A stretch of DNA of 33,494 bases from assembly GCA_036558645.1 (NCBI GenBank), contig DATBFG010000118.1, positions 1 through 33,494 of the forward strand. The letters run 5' to 3'. The notes beneath the pieces were generated by a model. It worked only from the letters and a program-made list of their open reading frames with translations, was not told the DNA's origin and made no database searches. Each line of letters opens with the position of its first letter. Within the stretch, counting starts at the first letter, position 1. Below, one piece after another: positions 19,066-25,897 of the stretch. The translations under genes and the position numbers were made by a program. This DNA comes from DATBFG01 sp036558645 (lineage in GTDB: Bacteria > Acidobacteriota > Terriglobia > Terriglobales > Acidobacteriaceae).

Positions 19066-19260
19066 ATGGTTTTGTGTCCGGAATGTGATACCGATCTCGA
19101 TATCGAAGAAGATGAAGTTGACGAGGGCGAAATCGTCTCCTGCCCCGAGTGTGGGACGGACTTCGAGGTCGTAACGGCGAATCCGGTAGAGCTCAAACCG
19201 GTGGAAGAAGAAGATGAGGAGACCGAGGAGGATGAGGAAACTGACGGTGACTACTCCTAA
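19066..19260 (+). CDS. LysW-like small zinc-ribbon protein with acidic tail
   Basis: The 64-residue product begins MVLCPECDTDLDIEED and has two CPEC pairs (Cys4/Cys7 and Cys26/Cys29), forming one zinc ribbon, then an extremely acidic tail. This is the layout of LysW, the amino-group carrier protein of the alpha-aminoadipate lysine/arginine route. Genuine LysW ends in EDWGE, whose last Glu carries the substrate; here the end is EETDGDYS, so the carrier residue is missing. No lysX, lysY or lysZ genes are nearby. ATG at 19066 is chosen over 19054 because GGAGG lies 5 nt upstream. The role is unknown; a redox, chaperone or metal-handling role is possible. Confidence 0.8.
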   Translation: MVLCPECDTDLDIEEDEVDEGEIVSCPECGTDFEVVTANPVELKPVEEEDEETEEDEETDGDYS

Positions 19261-19696
19261 GTCATCCGACTCACCTTCCCTCCTTCTACTCTCCTTTTCC
19301 CGCTGTTTCAGACTGATCACGTTTGGCGTTCTCTTCCTCGGGGTATGTTTTCATCACCAAGCAGCGGGCCAGCAACAGAGTTCTTCGCAAGAAAAATCAA
19401 AAGAAAAGCCCTACGCGCTCTTGTTCGGTACGGTCTGGGGTCCCGATAAGCGGCCTCTCTACGGCGTGAAGGTGAAGATCAGGCGGTCAGACCAGAAAAA
19501 GCCGAAGTGGGAACTGATTTCCGACCACAGTGGCGAGTTTGCCCAGAGGTTACCTGCGGGTACTGCCGATTACTTCGTTCAGGCCGACGTGAAGTCCTTT
19601 AAATCATTGACAGGTAAAGAGTTAAAACAAGATCAAGAGGTTAAGGTCCACATCGACAATGACGAGCGAGTGGACATCGGCTTGCATCTAAAATAA
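19214..19696 (+). CDS. Small secreted carboxypeptidase-regulatory-like domain protein
   Basis: The 160-residue product has a basic N-terminus, a hydrophobic segment (about 35–48) ending at HHQAAGQ that looks like an export signal, a Ser/Gln/Lys-rich linker and a beta-rich domain (from about 65). That domain contains LFGTVWGPDKRPLYGVKVKI and SDHSGEFAQRLPAG, the pattern of carboxypeptidase-regulatory-like folds. The 5' end overlaps the LysW-like gene by 47 nt in another frame, so translation may be coupled. Alternative in-frame starts exist (ATG at 19232). A second protein of the same kind follows. Function unknown; such domains usually bind or scaffold at the cell surface. Confidence 0.7.
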   Translation: MRRPRRMRKLTVTTPKSSDSPSLLLLSFSRCFRLITFGVLFLGVCFHHQAAGQQQSSSQEKSKEKPYALLFGTVWGPDKRPLYGVKVKIRRSDQKKPKWELISDHSGEFAQRLPAGTADYFVQADVKSFKSLTGKELKQDQEVKVHIDNDERVDIGLHLK

Positions 19697-19744
19697 CAGG
19701 AACTTTGGAAATCTTAAGGCGAGCTCTGCTTGGGGAGGACACTC

Positions 19745-20104
19745 GTGAAAAGGTATCTTGCTATTGTCCTAACGCTGAGTTTGTTCATCTGCGCCGCAGC
19801 GGCAGTTCCTTCGTTCGCTAAGGACAAGAATGAGCCGGGTCGCTTACTGACGGGCAAGGTGCTCGATCAACAAGACACTCCATTGCCCAATGCAGTGGTC
19901 TATCTATCAAATCCCCGCACGCGAGCCCCTATCAAGACTTACATTGTAGGTTCCGACGGCATTTATCGCTTTCCAGCCCTGTCGCCAAATATCGATTACG
20001 AGGTCTACGCTCAATTCAAGGGCAAGCGCAGCGACACGAAAACCGTCAGCCAATTTGACAATCGCCAGCAGGTCAACATCGTTCTAAAAATCGATGTGAA
20101 GTGA
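19745..20104 (+). CDS. Small secreted carboxypeptidase-regulatory-like domain protein
   Basis: The 119-residue product has a clear signal peptide (MKRYLAIVLTLSLF core, cleavage near PSFA–KDK) and one beta-sandwich domain: LLTGKVLDQQDTPLPNAVVY, then GSDGIYRFPALSP, then a final strand QQVNIVLKIDVK. This is the carboxypeptidase-regulatory-like pattern found in many acidobacterial secreted proteins. The start is GTG at 19745 because GGGGAGG (19732–19738) lies 6 nt upstream; a TTG at 19730 would place that site inside the gene. It resembles the preceding gene in fold and is probably a tandem relative. A strong terminator follows. Confidence 0.8.
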   Translation: MKRYLAIVLTLSLFICAAAAVPSFAKDKNEPGRLLTGKVLDQQDTPLPNAVVYLSNPRTRAPIKTYIVGSDGIYRFPALSPNIDYEVYAQFKGKRSDTKTVSQFDNRQQVNIVLKIDVK

Positions 20105-20124
20105 TCGCACCACGAGCAAAAGAG

Positions 20125-20151
20125 AAGCCGCCTAGATTGGCGGCTTTTTTT
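20125..20151 (+). terminator. Bidirectional intrinsic terminator
   Basis: AAGCCGCC (20125–20132) pairs perfectly with GGCGGCTT (20139–20146) around TAGATT and runs into a T-tract of about seven on the plus strand. On the minus strand the same stem is followed by TCTCTTTTGC, so it can also serve rpsA, which ends 23 nt away in the converging direction. Confidence 0.88.
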
Positions 20152-20168
20152 ATACTACTTCGGCTTCG

Positions 20169-22013
20169 CTAGTTCTGATCGTTTCCGGCGCGCTTCCAAT
20201 TCATCAGCTCGCCAATGGTGGATCCCGTGCTCGAAGCCGGATGCTTGTAAGCCTCTACCTCTGAACGTGAGGCCTCTTCGCCTACCGCTTTGATGCTCAA
20301 CCCGACTTTCTTCTCATCCGGATTCATCTTGATGATCTTAAAGTCGTGCTCGATTCCCGGCTCGAGATGAATCGGCTGGCCGTTGCCGTCCACCGCTTCG
20401 GAGTTGTGGCACAGTCCTTCCACGCCTTCGGCAATCTCAACAAACGCGCCAAAGCTCGCCACACGCAAAACCTTGCCCTTGAGAACATCTCCAATGTGAT
20501 GCTGCTCGAAGAACGTCTCCCATACATCAGGCTGAAGTTGCTTTACGCCCAGTGAGAGCCGGCGCTTATCCGGTTCGATGGCCAGAACCACGGCTTTTAC
20601 GCGATCGCCCTTCTTTAGCACTTCCGACGGATGCTTCACCCGCTTGGTCCAACTCAGGTTGCTGACGTGAACCAAGCCATCGATCCCATCCTCAATTTCG
20701 ATGAAGGCACCGAAGTCAGTCAGATTTCGAACCCGCCCTTCCACGGTAGCACCCACTGGATACTTCTCGTGCAGGGCATCCCATGGATTTGTTGCGAGCT
20801 GCCGCATGCCGAGCGAAATGCGCCGCTCTGTCGGATTCACATTCAGGACCACGCATTCCACATGGTCACCGACGTTCACTAGTTTCGACGGATGCTTCAT
20901 CCGCTTCGACCAGGTCATCTCGCTGACGTGAACGAGGCCTTCGATCCCCTGCTCGAGCTCGACAAATGCACCGTAGTCGGTCACGCTGATGACTCTCCCG
21001 CTGACGTGAGCGCCCACAGGGTAACGTTGCGCAGCGTCCAGCCAGGGATCAGGCGTAAGCTGCTTGAAGCCGAGTGATACACGCTGCTTGTCCTTATCGA
21101 ACTTGAGCACCTTCACCTGGATTTGGTCGCCCACGTTGACCAGGTCGCGGGGATGCGTCAGACGCCCCCAGGACATATCGGTGATGTGAAGCAATCCATC
21201 GATGCCGCCCATGTCGACGAATGCTCCGTACTCGGTCAGATTCTTGACTACACCCGTGAGTACCGCATCTTCCTCTAGGTGCTCCATAGTCTTGGAGCGT
21301 TTGGCGTTCTGATCCTCTTCGAGAATCTGCTTGCGCGAGACGACGATATTGCCGCGCTTCTTGTTCAGCTTGATGACCGCAACTTCCAGCGGCTGTCCCT
21401 TCAAGGCATCGAGGTTGCGTACTGGACGCAGGTCGGCTTGCGAGCCTGGCAGAAAGGCACGCGCGCCAAGGATGTCGACCGTGAGGCCGCCCTTGATTCT
21501 CTCCACCACATGCGCCTGAATCGGACGCTTCTCGTTGTATGCCTTCTCAATCTCGTCCCATGCGCGCAGGCGTTGCGCCTTCTGATGCGAGAGGTTGATA
21601 TAACCTTCCTCGGTCTCGCCCTTCTCGCGCATGACATCGATTTCGTCGCCAGGCTGGAACTTCACCTTGCCTTCGTGATCCGTGACTTCCGACAGCGGCA
21701 ACATACCTTCGGATTTCGCGCCGATATCGACCACCACGTGCGTGGGAGTCAACTTCAGCACCGTGCCTTTGATCACGTTATCGTCACCCGAGATTTCTTC
21801 CGTCTCGGTGGTGAAGTTCTCCAGCGCCTGTGCAAAATCTTCGCTGGAATTGGTTGTAGGTTTCTCGTCCTGAGCCGCCATGGTTTGGTTCGACTCGAGC
21901 GCTTCGGATTCGGGGAGGGGAGAGCCCTCAGAGGATGGCGCGGGATGCTCAGCTACGGAAGTTGAGGTCGCGGAATCCAGATTGTGGGCGGTGTTATCGT
22001 CAGGCAAGATCAT
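20169..22013 (-). CDS. rpsA: 30S ribosomal protein S1
   Basis: S1 brings mRNA to the 30S subunit, mainly through its OB-fold S1 repeats. The 614-residue product has six S1 domains at about 80–144, 165–230, 250–318, 335–405, 422–492 and 509–576. The third to sixth show the strong repeat pattern G-x-V-x-x-x-T-D-[YF]-G-A-F-[VI], with GLVHVSEMTW-type segments. About 75 acidic, Ser/Thr-rich residues precede domain 1, longer than in most S1 proteins. The start is uncertain: ATG at 22013 has GAGAGG only two bases upstream, TTG at 22007 would have better spacing, and an internal ATG lies at 21881. A near-consensus promoter and a 163-nt leader lie upstream. Confidence 0.96.
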   Translation of the reverse strand: MILPDDNTAHNLDSATSTSVAEHPAPSSEGSPLPESEALESNQTMAAQDEKPTTNSSEDFAQALENFTTETEEISGDDNVIKGTVLKLTPTHVVVDIGAKSEGMLPLSEVTDHEGKVKFQPGDEIDVMREKGETEEGYINLSHQKAQRLRAWDEIEKAYNEKRPIQAHVVERIKGGLTVDILGARAFLPGSQADLRPVRNLDALKGQPLEVAVIKLNKKRGNIVVSRKQILEEDQNAKRSKTMEHLEEDAVLTGVVKNLTEYGAFVDMGGIDGLLHITDMSWGRLTHPRDLVNVGDQIQVKVLKFDKDKQRVSLGFKQLTPDPWLDAAQRYPVGAHVSGRVISVTDYGAFVELEQGIEGLVHVSEMTWSKRMKHPSKLVNVGDHVECVVLNVNPTERRISLGMRQLATNPWDALHEKYPVGATVEGRVRNLTDFGAFIEIEDGIDGLVHVSNLSWTKRVKHPSEVLKKGDRVKAVVLAIEPDKRRLSLGVKQLQPDVWETFFEQHHIGDVLKGKVLRVASFGAFVEIAEGVEGLCHNSEAVDGNGQPIHLEPGIEHDFKIIKMNPDEKKVGLSIKAVGEEASRSEVEAYKHPASSTGSTIGELMNWKRAGNDQN

Positions 22014-22105
22014 AGCCTCTCTGGGTATGCTTTCGCGCTCCAGCCGGGGGACATATTGGGCTTTCTCGTGCGGACTGCTGGCGTGAGTCTTCGGTTGTGT
22101 TGAGC

Positions 22106-22121
22106 TCGTTCTGGCGAACGA
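22106..22121 (-). promoter_or_regulatory. Perfect hairpin in the rpsA leader
   Basis: TCGTTC (22106–22111) and GAACGA (22116–22121) form a perfect 6-bp stem with a 4-nt loop, inside the predicted 163-nt rpsA leader. S1 autoregulates rpsA translation in Escherichia coli through leader structure. Whether this hairpin has that role is inference. Confidence 0.35.
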
Positions 22122-22182
22122 ACTTGGACAATCCCAGCGGCCGGACTGCTAAAGCAACCCCGCTCTAAAGGCGATCTCTTCG

Positions 22183-22212
22183 ACTATAGCAACCTGCTGC
22201 AAACAGTGTCAA
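22183..22212 (-). promoter_or_regulatory. Sigma-70-type promoter of rpsA
   Basis: On the minus strand there is a perfect −35 TTGACA (22212–22207) and a −10 TATAGT (22188–22183, five of six) with an 18-nt spacer. Transcription would start near 22176. This is the best promoter match in the window and fits a highly expressed ribosomal gene. Confidence 0.75.
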
Positions 22213-22505
22213 ACGCCACCATACTGTGAAGTACCTTCCCCCGCCATGAAGTTGCGTCTCGCTTCTCCTATGCGAAAAACTTCTGCAATAGAAGTCATCG
22301 AATTGCGCCATCGATCTTCGATTTTGGGCGCGACAAAGGGCGCTGGCAGCGGTTTTAAGGGGAACTTGCTTCTCGCTCATGTGAGCCGGGTTTCTGCTGC
22401 TTCGCAATGTATGAATTTGAACTTGTTGCGAAAGGAATTTACCAAAAATTCACAAGTCGATTGCCCGGTTTTCGTTACTCGCTTTTATCTGCTAACCTCC
22501 CCGCC

Positions 22506-22994
22506 ATGGATTATCTCTGGTCCCCTTGGCGCTACGCCTATGTCACTGCCGCAGAAAAGATCTCGGGCTGCATATTCTGCGATCTCCCCAAGATTGGAGA
22601 CGACGTCAAAGCGCGGATCGTCCAACGGGCCACGCATTGTTATGTTGTCCTGAATACGTACCCATACACTCCCGGGCACGTGATGGTGGTTCCATTCGCT
22701 CATCTCGATCAGCTTCAGAAACTCCCTGCGGAGGCCGCTCACGAAATGGTCGACTTATCGCAGCGCATGGAGAGGATCCTGCGCCAGCTGTATACACCAG
22801 ATGGAATCAACCTGGGAATGAACATCGGAAAGGCAGCTGGCGCCGGAGTGGCTGGCCACATCCATATGCACGTCCTTCCTCGCTGGGTGGCTGATGCCAA
22901 TTTCGTTTCGGTGATCGGGGAAACCCGTGTGCTTCCTGAATCACTGGACCTGACCTACCAGCGGATCAAGGGCGCGTTGGACTCCACGATGTAG
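22506..22994 (+). CDS. HIT-family nucleotide hydrolase/transferase (Ap4A phosphorylase-like)
   Basis: The 162-residue product belongs to the histidine triad superfamily. It has the N-terminal MDYLWSPWR, a GCIFC zinc-type pair (Cys22/Cys25), the PYTPGHVMVVP strand and the catalytic HIHMHVLPRW triad (about 117–126). Proteins with this WSPWR start are close to bacterial diadenosine tetraphosphate phosphorylase or hydrolase types; the exact substrate is not certain. A longer frame opens at 22407, but the conserved sequence begins at 22506. There is no ribosome binding site; TAACCT lies 7 nt before the ATG and may act as the −10 of a leaderless transcript. Confidence 0.92.
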   Translation: MDYLWSPWRYAYVTAAEKISGCIFCDLPKIGDDVKARIVQRATHCYVVLNTYPYTPGHVMVVPFAHLDQLQKLPAEAAHEMVDLSQRMERILRQLYTPDGINLGMNIGKAAGAGVAGHIHMHVLPRWVADANFVSVIGETRVLPESLDLTYQRIKGALDSTM

Positions 22995-23027
22995 TTGTCA
23001 GACTCTTTGACTGAAATGTCCAAAGGC

Positions 23028-23453
23028 CTAACTGCCCGATCCGCCCGGTGCTGGCGGCGCGGCGTCGTTCGGCTTCATACACTTATTGGCCCCGCAGCAG
23101 CCACTGCCTTCACTCTTTGCCATCTTTGCGCAGCAACCCATCCCGTGTTCCATCATGCCTGACTCGTGTGAGTCGGACATCATGGCGACCATGCCTTCCA
23201 TGTGCTTGACCATTGCTTGCCACAGATCCACGTCGGCCTGGGATTGCTCCATCAAGGCGGGGTCCTTGATTTTGACGAGGTTGGCTTTCATCTTATCCAG
23301 CGTAGCCCGCATTGTTTCGACCTGTGCCTTCATCTCCTGCATGTGCTGGTCAGGCATTCCAGCCATTCCATGCTCGTGCCGAGCCGGAGTTTGTTGAGAC
23401 CAGGCAGCGGTCATTGCAACTAACAACATGAGTGGAATCAAAACTGAGCGCAT
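23028..23453 (-). CDS. Secreted Met/His/Cys-rich protein, probable metal binder
   Basis: The 141-residue product has a signal peptide (hydrophobic core about 4–17, cleavage near AWS–QQ). The mature part is unusual: about 20 methionines in the whole protein, several histidines (HEHGMAGM, HMQEM, MEHGMG) and five cysteines near the end in GCCAK, GCCG and KC. The middle (about 35–95) is predicted helical with regular Met spacing. Such composition is typical of periplasmic copper or silver handling proteins, but no named family was recognised. The ATG at 23453 follows AAGGAGAACTC, a strong ribosome binding site. A perfect CRP-type palindrome lies about 60 nt upstream. Confidence 0.75.
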   Translation of the reverse strand: MRSVLIPLMLLVAMTAAWSQQTPARHEHGMAGMPDQHMQEMKAQVETMRATLDKMKANLVKIKDPALMEQSQADVDLWQAMVKHMEGMVAMMSDSHESGMMEHGMGCCAKMAKSEGSGCCGANKCMKPNDAAPPAPGGSGS

Positions 23454-23513
23454 GAGTTCTCCTTCGTATCAACAACTTCGGTTTGATGGTATCGGCGGGT
23501 TAACACAGTGGTC

Positions 23514-23529
23514 TGTGACACAAATCACA
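23514..23529. promoter_or_regulatory. Perfect CRP/FNR-family palindrome (TGTGA-N6-TCACA)
   Basis: TGTGA (23514–23518) and TCACA (23525–23529) are separated by CACAAA, which is exactly the CRP consensus spacing. It lies in the divergent region between the Met-rich protein gene and hslV. On the minus strand a weak −10 (TACCAT, 23491–23486) would place the site centre about −42, the class II activator position. An overlapping CACAG-N4-CTGTG palindrome is at 23504–23517. The regulator identity is inference. Confidence 0.6.
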
Positions 23530-23593
23530 ACGCTATCGTGATGCACTCGCTCCTGAAGGTCAGCGGCTCGGCTCCATCAGCAACGTCCAGCGC

Positions 23594-23602
23594 TGCTATA
23601 AT
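23594..23602 (+). promoter_or_regulatory. Extended −10 promoter of hslV
   Basis: TGCTATAAT is a perfect extended −10 element (TG-N-TATAAT). No −35 match is seen at the expected distance, as is common for extended −10 promoters. The start would fall near 23609, leaving a leader of only about 8 nt before the hslV ATG at 23617. Confidence 0.65.
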
Positions 23603-23616
23603 CAAGGTTTACCCTC

Positions 23617-24159
23617 ATGAGCAAGAAGCGTTTAATACGTTCCACCACAGTCCTTTGTGTCCGCCGAAATGGAAGCGTCGTAATGGCCGGGGATGGCCAG
23701 GTCACTCTGGGCGAGGGTGTCATCAAACACTCCGCCAAGAAGATTCGCCGTCTGTATCAGGATAAGATTCTCGCCGGCTTTGCAGGATCGACAGCTGACG
23801 CCTTTTCCCTCTTCAGCCGCTTTGAATCCAAGCTGGAGCAATACCATGGAAATCTCGGACGTGGAGCGGTCGAATTAGCCAAGGATTGGCGGACCGACAA
23901 GTTCTTGCGCCACTTGGAGGCCCTGCTGCTGGTTTCCGATAGGGAACAGACGTTCTTGCTCAGCGGCCAAGGGGACGTGATTGAGCCCGACGGCGGCATT
24001 GCTGCCATCGGCAGCGGAGGCCCCTATGCCCAGGCAGCGGCGCAAGCCTTAGCCCAGCATACACAGCTCTCGGCCCGGCAGATTGCCGAAGAAGCGATGA
24101 AGATTGCGGGCTCCATGTGCATCTATACCAATGACAAGGTAACGATTGAGGAACTCTAG
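23617..24159 (+). CDS. hslV: ATP-dependent protease proteolytic subunit HslV (ClpQ)
   Basis: HslV is the double-hexamer threonine peptidase that HslU feeds with unfolded substrates. The 180-residue product has the family core TTVLCVRRNGSVVMAGDGQVTLG, then AGFAGSTADAFSLFSRFE and AIGSGGPYAQAAAQAL. In E. coli the catalytic Thr directly follows Met1; here Thr10 aligns with it, leaving a 9-residue leader (MSKKRLIRS) that would have to be removed for activity if this start is right. The ATG at 23617 has only AAGG about 10 nt upstream, which may lie outside the transcript. hslU follows after an 88-bp repeat-filled spacer. Confidence 0.96.
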   Translation: MSKKRLIRSTTVLCVRRNGSVVMAGDGQVTLGEGVIKHSAKKIRRLYQDKILAGFAGSTADAFSLFSRFESKLEQYHGNLGRGAVELAKDWRTDKFLRHLEALLLVSDREQTFLLSGQGDVIEPDGGIAAIGSGGPYAQAAAQALAQHTQLSARQIAEEAMKIAGSMCIYTNDKVTIEEL

Positions 24160-24160
24160 G

Positions 24161-24244
24161 CAGTCATTAGCCGGTAGTCGTTAGTCGTTGGCCAAACACA
24201 AACCCTAACGACCAAGGACAAACGACTAGCGACCAACGACCAAA
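24161..24244. repeat. Inverted heptamer-period element filling the hslV–hslU spacer
   Basis: The whole gap divides into exactly twelve 7-nt units in one phase. The left part has CAGTCAT, TAGCCGG, TAGTCGT, TAGTCGT and TGGCCAA. The right part has CCCTAAC, GACCAAG, GACAAAC, GACTAGC, GACCAAC and GACCAAA, which are the inverse of the left-hand type. The arms can therefore form an imperfect hairpin. The element starts one base after the hslV stop codon and ends three bases before the hslU start, so it also replaces the normal ribosome binding region of hslU. Confidence 0.8.
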
Positions 24245-24247
24245 ACT

Positions 24248-25657
24248 ATGGCTATTTACCTACCCGGAACCGTTGACGAAGAACAAATCGCTCTTGACGA
24301 GCTCACGCCCCGAGAAATTGTGGGTGAGCTGGACAAATATGTGGTCGGCCAGAAGGACGCTAAGCGCGCCGTGGCCATCGCTCTGCGCAACCGCATGCGG
24401 CGCCAAAAGCTCGCACCCGAGCTCGCAGAAGAGGTCATCCCTAAGAACATCATCATGATCGGTCCCACGGGCGTGGGAAAGACGGAGATTGCGCGTCGTC
24501 TTGCGAAGCTGGCCAATTCGCCATTTCTAAAGGTCGAGGCCTCGAAATTTACCGAAGTCGGCTATGTCGGCCGTGATGTTGAGTCCATGATTCGCGATTT
24601 GGTCGAGATCGCGATCGACATGGTTCGCGAAGAAAAGCTAGAGGACGTATCCGATAAAGCTGAGTTGAACGCCGAAGAGCGCCTCTTGGATGTTTTGCTT
24701 CCGCCCGTTACACCACCGCGCCAGGAGCCCACAGCCGGGTTCGCTTTGGAAGGCACGACCAGCAGCAGTGAATCACACAGTCGCACGCGCGAAAAGTTGC
24801 GCCAGCAATTGCGAGAAGGCAAGCTCGACGACCGCACGGTTGAAATTGACGTCCGCGAAAAATCGTTCCCCGCGTTTGAAATCATTTCCAATCAGGGCGT
24901 CGAGGAGATGGACGTCAACATCAAAGACATGCTGCCGAACTTGTTCGGACAGCGGACCAAGAAGCGCAAGATGAAGGTGAACGAAGCCTTCGAGTACCTG
25001 ATCCAGGAAGAAGAACAGCGCCTCATCGATATGGATCAGGTCACTCGCGTCGCCATCGACCGCGTCGAGGATTCCGGCATCGTTTTCCTCGATGAAATAG
25101 ACAAGATCGCCGGACGCGAAAGCGGTCATGGTCCGGATGTCTCACGCGAAGGCGTTCAGCGCGACATCCTGCCGATCGTCGAAGGTACGACCGTCAACAC
25201 GCGGTACGGAATGGTTCGTACCGACCACATTCTCTTTGTGGCCGCAGGTGCCTTCCACGTTTCAAAGCCCAGCGACCTGATCCCCGAGTTGCAAGGCCGT
25301 TTCCCGATCCGCGTGGAGCTGCAATCGCTCACCATGGATGACTTTATCCGCATCCTAAAAGAGCCAAAGTCCTCTCTGGTGAAGCAATACACAGCCCTTC
25401 TCGAAACCGAGGGCGTCACGCTGGAATTTACGAACGACTCATTGGAAGAGATCGCCCGCTTTGCCTTCCGTGTAAACGAAGGCACTGAAAACATCGGCGC
25501 CCGGCGCTTGCACACGATCATGGAGCGCGTGCTGGACCAGATCAGCTTTGATGCTCCAGAGAAAAAAGGCGAGCACATCAAGATCGATGCAGACTATGTC
25601 CGCCAGACCTTGGCCGACATCGTCAAAGATCAGGATCTGAGCCGCTATATCTTGTAG
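24248..25657 (+). CDS. hslU: ATP-dependent protease ATPase subunit HslU (ClpY)
   Basis: HslU is the AAA+ unfoldase that partners HslV. The 469-residue product has the N-terminal TPREIVGELDKYVVGQ, Walker A GPTGVGKT (72–79), the pore loop GYVGRD (105–110), a substrate-binding I domain (about 115–245), Walker B VFLDEIDKI (279–287), the sensor region ELQGRFPIRVEL (347–358) and the C-terminal DLSRYIL tail that inserts into HslV. All key residues are present. The ATG at 24248 has no Shine–Dalgarno sequence, since the upstream bases belong to a repeat element. hslV lies directly upstream, as expected for the two-component protease. Confidence 0.97.
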   Translation: MAIYLPGTVDEEQIALDELTPREIVGELDKYVVGQKDAKRAVAIALRNRMRRQKLAPELAEEVIPKNIIMIGPTGVGKTEIARRLAKLANSPFLKVEASKFTEVGYVGRDVESMIRDLVEIAIDMVREEKLEDVSDKAELNAEERLLDVLLPPVTPPRQEPTAGFALEGTTSSSESHSRTREKLRQQLREGKLDDRTVEIDVREKSFPAFEIISNQGVEEMDVNIKDMLPNLFGQRTKKRKMKVNEAFEYLIQEEEQRLIDMDQVTRVAIDRVEDSGIVFLDEIDKIAGRESGHGPDVSREGVQRDILPIVEGTTVNTRYGMVRTDHILFVAAGAFHVSKPSDLIPELQGRFPIRVELQSLTMDDFIRILKEPKSSLVKQYTALLETEGVTLEFTNDSLEEIARFAFRVNEGTENIGARRLHTIMERVLDQISFDAPEKKGEHIKIDADYVRQTLADIVKDQDLSRYIL

Positions 25658-25897
25658 GAATACTTCGTGGTATCGAATGCATAAGGATCGCGAGGGAGGC
25701 CTATTTCTGATCTAGACCTGCTTTGGGTTCCTTCGTGTCATCTGTATTCAGGCTTTCTGCACATACGTCCGTGTGCTCGGTCTCCCCTGCAATCATTTCT
25801 TTCAATTTGCATCCCTTGTCTATGCTGTTCGCCCATGCAAGTGTGTCCATTCGTCAGTTGCTAAGGTCATCGCCTACCGCTTAGACTCCCTTCCGAC

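Noticed and set aside
22246..22505. A plus-strand frame upstream of the HIT gene
   Set aside because: It runs into the HIT gene in a different frame, has no ribosome binding site and no recognisable pattern; the space is better explained as regulatory DNA for the rpsA promoter and the HIT gene.
24161..24244. A CRISPR array in the hslV–hslU spacer
   Set aside because: Units are 7 nt long, degenerate and inverted between halves; there are no spacers or cas genes.
25658..25897. A small gene or RNA between hslU and the aminotransferase
   Set aside because: No frame, strong hairpin or recognised RNA motif was found in these 240 bases.
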